Shown here: positions 58,137-64,000 of the stretch, in pieces
How positions within the stretch are numbered: the stretch's first letter is position 1
Layout of the letters: each line of letters begins with the position of its first letter
DNA from: Bog-756 sp963837805
GTDB lineage: Bacteria; Actinomycetota; Acidimicrobiia; Acidimicrobiales; RAAP-2
Assembly: GCA_963837805.1 (NCBI GenBank)
Contig: CAWIOU010000018.1
Span: 62,001-126,000, forward strand
Length of the DNA: 64,000 nt
Direction of reading: 5' to 3'
Translations under genes and position numbers: made by a program
Notes under the pieces: generated by a model
The model's input: the letters and a program-made list of their open reading frames with translations, nothing else
What the model was told of the DNA's origin: nothing
The model's database searches: none

Positions 58137-58652
58137 GTGGACGGCATCTTCACCACCAAGTTCGTCGATCCCTACCTCCGGTTCCACAAGTACATCTACG
58201 AACGGACCGACGGGCGGGTCGGGAAGCACAGCAACCGGGTCCCGGCCTTGTTGTTGACCACCACCGGCCGGAGGACCGGCCAGGCCCGGACCCACGGACT
58301 GACCTATTGCCGCGACCGGGGTGATTACATCGTGGTCGCCTCCAACGGCGGGAGTCAGCGACCGCCGGCCTGGCTGTTGAACCTCCAGGCCGAACCCCGG
58401 GTCACCATCCGGGTGGGTCGCCGGGTGATGTCGGCCACGGCCAGGGTGGCCACACCGGAGGAGCAGGCCCAGCTGTGGCCGTTGGTCAACCGCACCAACC
58501 GGGGGATGTCCCGCATCTTCCACCCCGGGGTCCTCGGCCGCTACGACGTCTACCAGCGCCACACCACACGGAAGATCCCGGTCGTGATCATCACCACCGC
58601 ACGACCACCTACCGGCCCCGACGATGGGGTACCCGACCGCCCGTCTTGCTGA
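58137..58652 (+). CDS. Deazaflavin (F420)-dependent nitroreductase family protein
   Basis: The 171-residue protein has LLLTTTGRRTGQARTHGLTY, GDYIVVASNGGSQRPPAWLL, NLQAEPRVTIRVGRRVMSAT and WPLVNRTNRGMSRIFHPG, the split-barrel pattern of the Ddn family. Ddn enzymes bind F420 and act on quinones and nitro compounds at the membrane. The start is a GTG 18 bases after the gcvPB stop; it may be transcribed with the gcv genes, but the activity is not linked to glycine metabolism. Confidence 0.88.
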   Translation: MDGIFTTKFVDPYLRFHKYIYERTDGRVGKHSNRVPALLLTTTGRRTGQARTHGLTYCRDRGDYIVVASNGGSQRPPAWLLNLQAEPRVTIRVGRRVMSATARVATPEEQAQLWPLVNRTNRGMSRIFHPGVLGRYDVYQRHTTRKIPVVIITTARPPTGPDDGVPDRPSC

Positions 58653-58680
58653 CCGGCGCCGTGCCGGCCACCGGGGGCGC

Positions 58681-59445
58681 TCAGTCGAGGAGGTCGGGCT
58701 GCTCCCGCACGATCCGTTCGAACAGCGGCTGGAAGCTGAACCAGCCGGCCACGTGCGATCCCACCTGACGGCTGGTCAACTTGGCCATCTCGGCGTCGAT
58801 GAGCACCGGCTCGCCGGCCGAGGAGGCCAGGAGCTGGGCCTGGCACGAACGCTCCATGGTGATGAACCACCACACCGCTTCGTCGACCGAATGGCCGACG
58901 GTCAGGAGGCCGTGGTTGCGGAGGATGGCGGCCTTGTTGTCGGCCAGCGCGTGGGCGATGCGCTTCCCCTCCTCGATGTCGAGCACCACGCCGGTGTAGT
59001 CGTCGAACACCGCATGGTCGTCGTAGAAGGCACAGACGTCCTGGGTGATCGGATCGAGCGTGCGGCCCAGGGCCGACCACGACTTCCCGTAGATCGAGTG
59101 TGAGTGGGCGGCGGCCACCACGTCGGGGCGGGCGGCGTGGATCTGGGAGTGGATGGCGAACGCCGCCCCATTGACCGGCATGTCCCCCTCGACCACCTCG
59201 CCCTCGTGGTTGACCAGGATGAGATCGGAGACCCGGATGTGGCCGAAGTGCATGCCGAAGGGATTCACCCAGAAGTGGTCGAGGCGTTCGGGGTCGCGGG
59301 CGGTGATGTGCCCGGCCACGCCCTCGTCGAAGCCGAACTTGGAGAAGAGCCGGAACCCTGCGGCCAGGCGCTGCTTGCGGTGGAGCCGCTCCTGGTCGAG
59401 CGAATCGAACGCCGCGTTGGCTGGGAACTTCACGATCTCGGGCAC
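58681..59445 (-). CDS. Class II aldolase/adducin family protein
   Basis: The GTG at 59445 follows GAGGGAGG. The 254-residue protein has FGFDEGVAGHITARDPERLD (phosphate/oxyanion loop), VNPFGMHFGHIRVSDLILVN, AAAHSHSIYGKSWSALGR (two zinc His) and ILRNHGLLTVGHSVDEAVWW (third His and a catalytic region). The metal-binding set H-x-H ... H is complete. Members are L-fuculose-phosphate-type aldolases or related decarboxylases; the long form without sugar context is common in actinobacteria, and the substrate is unknown. Confidence 0.88.
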   Translation of the reverse strand: MPEIVKFPANAAFDSLDQERLHRKQRLAAGFRLFSKFGFDEGVAGHITARDPERLDHFWVNPFGMHFGHIRVSDLILVNHEGEVVEGDMPVNGAAFAIHSQIHAARPDVVAAAHSHSIYGKSWSALGRTLDPITQDVCAFYDDHAVFDDYTGVVLDIEEGKRIAHALADNKAAILRNHGLLTVGHSVDEAVWWFITMERSCQAQLLASSAGEPVLIDAEMAKLTSRQVGSHVAGWFSFQPLFERIVREQPDLLD

Positions 59446-59713
59446 CGATGCCTCCCTCTCTCACCTCGGGGGTCCCGCCACTGGCTTCCCCGCGGCAGAA
59501 CGCTGTCCGCCATCCTAGGCGGAGGGACGTCGGACCGGTGGTCTGGCACCGGGGGAGGGGTCGGGTGGAACCGGACCACGGAGGCCGATCGGAAGCGCTC
59601 CGCCGGTCGGATAACAGTCACCGGCCTGGAGCTAGGCGGCGGAACCCAGCTCGACAGGCTGGCGACTGCTGCTTCACAGATTAGCGCTCCGCAACATGTA
59701 TTGCACGCAACGC

Positions 59714-60124
59714 CTATTGCTCCTCGTGGGCCTGGTGCTGGTCCTTGCGGATCAAGCCCACGTATCGCGAGATCAGCTGCCGGGAGACCCCCCAGGACTT
59801 GCTGAGGGCGTTGATCGACATCCCGTCATCCAAGCCCGCGGCCACCAGCGAGATCCTCGACACGTTGCGGCACCTCTCGAACTCGTCGAGGGCCACCATG
59901 ATCGACTCCCGGGTCTCCGCCGCCCGGGCCTTGTCCAGAACCATCTCGACGGTATCGCCCTCCTCGAGACTGCGTTTCGCCTTGGCGTACTGACCTCGCA
60001 CGAACACCAGCTGGGCGGCGAGATCGTCCAGCGCCACCATCAGCCGGTCGAGGTCGCCGATGGCCTGCGTCCGGCTTCCGCTCCACCGGCCCTGCCCACT
60101 TCCTGTCTTCCCGGTATCCGCCAT
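59714..60124 (-). CDS. Helical protein with C-terminal helix-turn-helix
   Basis: The 136-residue product has a long N-terminal helix region (GDLDRLMVALDDLAAQLVFV, RGQYAKAKRSLEEGDTVEMV) that may form a coiled coil, and a C-terminal HTH (GMSINALSKSWGVSRQLISR). The ATG at 60124 is accepted. The protein probably binds DNA as a dimer. I do not recognise the family. It is leftward, between the aldolase and the arsR homologue, with no obvious operon partner. Confidence 0.65.
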   Translation of the reverse strand: MADTGKTGSGQGRWSGSRTQAIGDLDRLMVALDDLAAQLVFVRGQYAKAKRSLEEGDTVEMVLDKARAAETRESIMVALDEFERCRNVSRISLVAAGLDDGMSINALSKSWGVSRQLISRYVGLIRKDQHQAHEEQ

Positions 60125-60206
60125 ATGCAGATATTAGGGAGTAGGCGCAGGCAATTGACGTCGGGATCAAAAGGGCGACCATGAATCGGTGGATGGATGC
60201 CCTGCC

Positions 60207-60608
60207 TCAGGTGTCGATGGCCGCCCGAAGGGCGGACAGCCCATCGCGGTTGAGGGAATACCAGACCCACTTCCCCCGACGGTCGCCCTGGATGAGACCT
60301 GCCTCGCTCAAGACCTTCAGATGATGGGAGATGGTCGGTTGGCTCTTGCCCAGGGGGCCGACGAAGTCACAGACGCAGACCTCTCCCGAGGATGAGGCGG
60401 CCACCATGCTCAGGATCCCGAGTCGCACCGGGTCCGACAACGCGGTGAACCCGTTGGCCAACCGCGTGGCGTCGGATGGGTCGAGGGGGGCGGTGAGTAC
60501 CGACGGGCAGCACGGGTCTGCCGTTGGCACCGCTGTCGTGGAGCGCGATCTGATCACCGGACCCGGGCCTCCCGTTGTCCCATTGACCTTTGTCAATGCA
60601 TCGATCAT
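60207..60608 (-). CDS. arsR: ArsR-family repressor
   Basis: From the ATG at 60608 the 133-residue protein has an N-terminal extension with DPCCPSVLTAPLD, then ALSDPVRLGILSMVAASSSG, EVCVCDFVGPLGKSQPTISH and HLKVLSEAGLIQGDRRGKWV. The CVCD motif in the recognition helix region is the As(III)-sensing cysteine pair of classical ArsR, and the N-terminal CC may give a third ligand. It would repress the divergent arsenic operon until arsenite binds. An ATG at 60629 is in frame but too close to the operator. Confidence 0.9.
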   Translation of the reverse strand: MIDALTKVNGTTGGPGPVIRSRSTTAVPTADPCCPSVLTAPLDPSDATRLANGFTALSDPVRLGILSMVAASSSGEVCVCDFVGPLGKSQPTISHHLKVLSEAGLIQGDRRGKWVWYSLNRDGLSALRAAIDT

Positions 60609-60632
60609 AATCGATTGATCAGCAGTCATCAA
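60594..60632. promoter_or_regulatory. Likely ArsR operator in the arsR/arsI intergenic region
   Basis: The sequence around 60598-60620 reads GCATCGATCATAATCGATTG and is flanked by TCAATGCA and ATCAATGCA. It forms overlapping imperfect palindromes (ATCGAT...ATCGAT), with TTGA/TCAA arms, as in ArsR/SmtB operators. It lies between the two divergent starts and can control both. Confidence 0.6.
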
Positions 60633-60653
60633 TGCACCCCGGAGGTCCAACCC

Positions 60654-61109
60654 GTGTCCAGGCTCCAGCTCGCCCTCAACGTGGCCGACATCGACGAAGC
60701 GGTCGACTTCTATTCCAAGCTGTTCGCCACCCAACCGGCCAAGCGCCGCCCCGGTTACGCCAACTTCGCCATCGACGCCCCTCCTTTGAAGCTGGTCCTC
60801 ATCGAGTCCTCCGAAGCTGGCAACCATGGGGCGGCAGGGGCGCTCAACCACCTCGGGATCGAAGTGGACACGCCCGGGGAAGTCAGGGCCGCCACCCGAC
60901 GCCTGGCCGACGTCGGCCTGGAGCCCGACGTGCACGAAGGCACGACGTGTTGCTATGCCGTTCAGGACAAGGCCTGGGTGAGGGACCCCGACGGCGCGCC
61001 GTGGGAGGTGTACACGGTGCTCGCCGACGCCTCGGACGCCGACGGGCTCGGCTGTTCCGCCTCGCTGCCGGTCGGTTCGGACGCCGACACACCCGGTTCG
61101 TGTTGCTGA
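60654..61109 (+). CDS. arsI: ArsI/CadI-family VOC protein (organoarsenical lyase or cadmium-induced protein)
   Basis: The GTG at 60654 follows GGAGG. The 151-residue protein opens SRLQLALNVADIDEAVDFYS and continues KLFATQPAKRRPGYANFAID, NHLGIEVDTPGEV, EGTTCCYAVQDKAWVRDPDG and WEVYTVL. The vicinal cysteine pair TCC and the metal-binding Gln/His/Glu set are those of ArsI, which cleaves the C-As bond of trivalent methylarsenicals; mycobacterial CadI is equally close. The C-terminus ends in CC. I favour an arsenic role because of the neighbours. Confidence 0.82.
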   Translation: MSRLQLALNVADIDEAVDFYSKLFATQPAKRRPGYANFAIDAPPLKLVLIESSEAGNHGAAGALNHLGIEVDTPGEVRAATRRLADVGLEPDVHEGTTCCYAVQDKAWVRDPDGAPWEVYTVLADASDADGLGCSASLPVGSDADTPGSCC

Positions 61110-61143
61110 GGGACACGGGAACACGCGGTCGGCGGGGACGGGA

Positions 61144-61884
61144 ATGACCGAGCCGGCCCTCTGGCGCCGTCTCGTCGCCGAGTTCCTCGGCAGCGCGTTC
61201 CTGGCTGCCGTGGTCATCGGCTCCGGGATCGCCGCTCAACAACTGTCTCCGGGCAACCCCGGTCTCGAACTGTTCGAGAACGCGGCGGCCACCGCGGCCG
61301 GCCTCTACACCATCATCCTGATGTTCGGTCCCGTCTCCGGAGGGCACTTCAACCCGGTGGTCTCGTTGGTCGATGCACTGTTCGGGGGAGTGGGCTGGCG
61401 ATCTGCCGTGGCCTACATCCCGGTGCAGGTTGCCGGATGTGTCGCCGGTGCGGTGATCGCCAATCTGATGTTCTCGAAGGCAGCCGTCAGCCTCTCCACC
61501 CATGACCGGGCGTCGCCGGCCCACTTCTTGTCCGAGATCGTGGCCACCGTGGGATTGATCCTGGTCATCTTCTCGTTGGCCCGAAGTGGCCGGTCCCGGA
61601 GTGCACCGGCAGCCGTCGGCGCCTATATCGGGGCGGCCTACTTCTTCACCAGCTCGACCAGCTTCGCCAACCCGGCCATCACCGTCGGACGGATGTTCTC
61701 GAACACGTTCGCCGGCATCGCCCCGGCGTCCGTGCCCAGCTTCATCGTCGCCCAGGTCGTGGGGGGCGCCGTCGCCGTTGTCATCATCAAGGTGCTGTAT
61801 CCCGATATCACCGCCGCCGAGGCCTCCGACATCATGGTGCCGCACCACCTGGCGATGTCCTCAACATCGACGGACAACCCATGA
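61144..61884 (+). CDS. MIP-family channel (AqpS-like)
   Basis: The 246-residue protein has six membrane segments and both pore loops: SGGHFNPVVSL (NPV) and SFANPAITVGR (NPA). Channels of this type in ars operons (AqpS, first seen in Sinorhizobium meliloti) let arsenite or methylarsenite leave or enter the cell by diffusion. There is no ArsB or Acr3 pump nearby, which fits that scheme: arsenate enters, is reduced by ArsC, and arsenite leaves through the channel. The stop overlaps the arsC start. Confidence 0.88.
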   Translation: MTEPALWRRLVAEFLGSAFLAAVVIGSGIAAQQLSPGNPGLELFENAAATAAGLYTIILMFGPVSGGHFNPVVSLVDALFGGVGWRSAVAYIPVQVAGCVAGAVIANLMFSKAAVSLSTHDRASPAHFLSEIVATVGLILVIFSLARSGRSRSAPAAVGAYIGAAYFFTSSTSFANPAITVGRMFSNTFAGIAPASVPSFIVAQVVGGAVAVVIIKVLYPDITAAEASDIMVPHHLAMSSTSTDNP

Positions 61885-62282
61885 CCCACAAGCCGGTCGT
61901 GCTCTTCCTGTGCGTCCACAACGCCGGCCGGAGCCTGGCCGCACGTGTGCTCCTCGATCACTACGCGCAGGGTCGGGTCGTGGTCGAATCGGCCGGTTCC
62001 GAGCCGGGACCCGGCCTCAACCCCTCGATCGTCTCGATCCTCACCGAACGCGGGCTGGATCCCTCCCGAGAATTCCCCAAGGCGCTCGCCGACGACTCCG
62101 TCCGGGCGGCTGATGTCGTGGTGACCATGGGCTGTGGCGATACCTGCCCCGTGTACCCCGGCAAGCGCTACGTCGATTGGGAACTCGACGATCCGGCGGG
62201 GAGATCGGTCGAGGAAGTCCGACCGATCGTCGACGAGATCGACCGTCGGGTCCGGGCCCTGTTGGCCGAACTTCTCCCTTGA
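61881..62282 (+). CDS. arsC: Arsenate reductase, low-molecular-weight phosphatase type
   Basis: The 133-residue protein has the P-loop VLFLCVHNAGRSLAARVLLD (C-x5-R-S), DVVVTMGCGDTCPVYPGKRY (second and third redox Cys in CGDTC) and WELDDPAG (catalytic Asp region). This is the thioredoxin- or mycothiol-linked ArsC type. It reduces arsenate to arsenite in the cytoplasm. Its ATG overlaps the aqpS-like stop by 4 bases (ATGA). It ends 4 bases before a convergent gene. Confidence 0.94.
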   Translation: MTHKPVVLFLCVHNAGRSLAARVLLDHYAQGRVVVESAGSEPGPGLNPSIVSILTERGLDPSREFPKALADDSVRAADVVVTMGCGDTCPVYPGKRYVDWELDDPAGRSVEEVRPIVDEIDRRVRALLAELLP

Positions 62283-62285
62283 ATC

Positions 62286-63047
62286 TCACCTTGCCACAGG
62301 TTGACCACCGCCCGACCTTGCGGCGCCCTCCATCTTGAACCTGAGGCGCCGACCGCGCTTGGCGCTGGGTCGTCTTCGGAGCATGACCCGTTGGGCGCCG
62401 GGTCGGGCCACGTCCGCCTCTCGAAATCCGAAGCTCCGATAGAAGGCGACATTCCGCTTCTCACAATGCAGCACCACTTCGGTCATGGAGTCATCGGCCC
62501 GGGCCAGGAACGCGCCGAGCAATTGACCCCCGGAGCCCCTCCGCGCCGGTACGGCCCCGAGGAAGTCGATTCGCCATCGCCGGACCCTGGGGTCGGGGAG
62601 CCGTGCCGTCAGCGCCAACTCGTCCCGGTAGGCGTGGATGGCGCGCCAGGTCGTCACCAACCAGCGGGCGATCACGATCGCCAGCCCGATTTTCACCAGG
62701 AGACCGCCGTGCTCGCCGGTGAAGACCACCACCAGCCACAGCGGGAGCAGCAGGATCGCACTGGTGATGGCCACCAGGACCAGCCCCACCAGGGTGGCCG
62801 TCGAGGCTCCGAACAATTCGAGAATCAGCGATTGCCGCTCTTTCGCCTGGAAGGCCACCGACCACAACAGAACGGCCCGGTCGTCGGCGGTGGCCATGAT
62901 CCGGCCGCTCGCCCACCGATAGGCAACCTGCATCGACAACCCGCGGAAGAGCTCGACCCCTCCGAGCAGCGGCCGGTCCTCGTACTGGGCAAAGGCCATC
63001 ACCAGCACCGCCAGTTGCCGGGGGAGCCGGGAGAGCGACATCCTCAT
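62286..63047 (-). CDS. Membrane protein with C-terminal GNAT-like domain
   Basis: The 253-residue protein (start ATG 63047; upstream TTG possible) has a soluble N-terminal part, two membrane helices (LVGLVLVAITSAILLLPLWL, LLVKIGLAIVIARWLVTTW) and a C-terminal segment IDFLGAVPARRGSGGQLLGA ... VVLHCEKRNVAFYRSFGF. This matches the acetyl-CoA loop (R-x-x-G-x-G/A-like) and the last motif (N..FYRSFGF) of GNAT acetyltransferases. The combination of helices and GNAT domain is unusual. The substrate is unknown. The N-terminal strands of a normal GNAT fold appear short. Confidence 0.65.
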   Translation of the reverse strand: MRMSLSRLPRQLAVLVMAFAQYEDRPLLGGVELFRGLSMQVAYRWASGRIMATADDRAVLLWSVAFQAKERQSLILELFGASTATLVGLVLVAITSAILLLPLWLVVVFTGEHGGLLVKIGLAIVIARWLVTTWRAIHAYRDELALTARLPDPRVRRWRIDFLGAVPARRGSGGQLLGAFLARADDSMTEVVLHCEKRNVAFYRSFGFREADVARPGAQRVMLRRRPSAKRGRRLRFKMEGAARSGGGQPVAR

Positions 63048-63706
63048 ACGGACCAATCGGCGAAGTCGGTCCGCAAGTTGAGGCCAGGATGGGCCTGCTC
63101 TCCAGCCATGTCAGGCCGGCCGGCTGTGCGATCCGACGTCGCTAGAACCGCCTCGGAACCCAACCGTCGCCGGCGTTTCACCGGTCACCGGCCGGACCCG
63201 TCGATGATCCCCGCCGGATCAGCTCGGGCTGGTGGGCCGCGGGGGAGAAATGGCCGGTGAGCCGGTGGTCTCAGACCTCAGGCTCAACCTTAGCTTTACT
63301 TGACATAATATACATTATCGGCGTTGTCACCCTGCGTACCCGGACTCCGATCCCTCTCCCTCGACGCGGGATCCACTCTCCAGCCGGGTGGTTCCGACTG
63401 GCGACAACGACGGTCCAGGGCTCGACCCGACTCCGGCATGGAGGGCGCAGCGGGCGACTGTGCCGCCGCTGGATCGCCTCGGGCACCCAGTTGGCGGTCA
63501 GACCTGGGCTCCCGACGGCGGTGCCGACCGCCGGAACCGCGGCCGACCGCAATTCCCCCGGGCACCGCTCCATTGCCATTTCCGTCACGGTGACGTAACT
63601 ATCGGATGATCGGTTCCGGTGGACCTGAGTCCGGCTCGTTCTGGAGCACGGACGGCTTCTCTCAGACTCGAGCTGCGGTCATCTCCGTGCCTGTCTGTGC
63701 CGCGCG
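63048..63706. other. Non-coding region with an AT-rich palindrome
   Basis: About 650 bases have no supportable gene. At 63305-63320 ATAAT-ATAC-ATTAT forms an AT-rich inverted repeat directly after TTGACA, in an otherwise GC-rich context; it resembles PadR- or MarR-type operators. CGTCACGGTGACG near 63586 is another near-palindrome. Neither is placed next to an evident start codon. Confidence 0.4.
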
Positions 63707-63910
63707 TCAGTCAGCCAGCCGCTTCCGGCCGATGAGCCAGTAGAAGAGCGAATTCCCCGGGTTGGCGATGATGGCCAGATGCCAGAACCGTTTGCTGCCC
63801 CGGAGGCTCTCCTCGGAGCGCTGCTTGAGGTCCCGCCAGGCGAACGTGGCCACCACGAGGTCGATGGCCACGATGACAGCCAGGACAATCGGTCGCCGAC
63901 TTCGTTCCAT
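63707..63910 (-). CDS. Small membrane protein, PLDc_N-like
   Basis: The 67-residue protein from ATG 63910 has a membrane segment (PIVLAVIVAIDLVVATFAWR), a charged linker and a C-terminal FWHLAIIANPGNSLFYWLIG followed by RKR. The last portion is the helix pair of the phospholipase D N-terminal (PLDc_N) type found alone in many actinobacteria. No catalytic domain is attached. The function is unknown. Confidence 0.65.
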   Translation of the reverse strand: MERSRRPIVLAVIVAIDLVVATFAWRDLKQRSEESLRGSKRFWHLAIIANPGNSLFYWLIGRKRLAD

Positions 63911-64000
63911 CCCCGGAGTATGCCACCAGCCTCCATTGTCGACCTCTAAAGAAGCCGGGCCGAGGGGTCGATCATTCCGGCATGGACGTTGCCACCCAGT

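Noticed and set aside
63981..64000. ATG near the right edge that could begin a gene
   Set aside because: Only six codons are visible and no ribosome binding site precedes it, so it cannot be judged.

Overview
The window is a high-GC chromosome segment of an actinobacterium. Acidimicrobiia is my best guess, by inference from gene content: F420-type luciferase-like and Ddn-like enzymes, an MhuD-like haem oxygenase, an Rv1830/ResR-like MerR regulator, a LytR-CpsA-Psr protein, class III cyclase, Ku, and a split glycine decarboxylase (gcvPA/gcvPB). GTG and TTG starts and 4-base start/stop overlaps are common.

The window has two very different halves. Bases 1 to about 38,650 are an accessory, surface-oriented and mobile region. 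It holds two acyltransferase-3/SGNH proteins (one truncated by the window edge, one frameshifted), four large secreted PQQ-like beta-propeller paralogues, one arylsulfotransferase-like (ASST) gene plus an inverted ASST fragment, a GT-C glycosyltransferase and a YfhO-type membrane protein. Nearly all of these carry one to nine or more single-base frameshifts, although the protein sequence continues recognisably in another frame. Among them lie a complete ISL3-type insertion sequence (20/23 bp inverted repeats, 8-bp target duplication), a complete IS630-type element (22/23 bp inverted repeats) with a candidate A8 frameshift site, and remnants of another IS630-type and an IS5-type transposase. 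A 3' fragment of a tRNA-Pro(GGG) gene near 16.0 kb looks like an old integration site, and is followed to about 19.7 kb by a mosaic of small genes (Ymh/TIGR02391, SEC-C, helix-turn-helix and Cys-rich proteins). An intact block within this half (9.8-15.5 kb) encodes a three-gene ABC/FtsX exporter and an LLM-class oxidoreductase. A 251-bp direct repeat (about 97% identical) at 15,564 and 38,627 brackets 23 kb of the decayed region.

Bases about 38,627 to 64,000 are ordinary, compact and intact chromosome. They carry a small 111-residue protein, ku, small membrane and Cys-rich proteins, a methyltransferase, a class III cyclase, an LCP ligase, an amidohydrolase, a polytopic membrane protein, a gamma-carbonic anhydrase homologue, a CorA homologue with GQN instead of GMN, a repeat protein, and a possible haem-handling operon (mhuD-DUF2889-lipoprotein). 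Next comes a regulator/nuclease-fold/glycine-cleavage run (merR, PD-(D/E)XK-like, gcvT, gcvPA, gcvPB), then a Ddn-like protein and a class II aldolase. A divergent arsenic locus (arsR | arsI/cadI-like, aqpS-like, arsC) without an efflux pump follows.

The contrast between the frameshift-rich left half and the clean right half, in a single sequence, is the main puzzle. Either a surface-glycoconjugate island is undergoing recent mass pseudogenisation, or the left half was assembled with lower-quality data. Raw-read mapping would decide.
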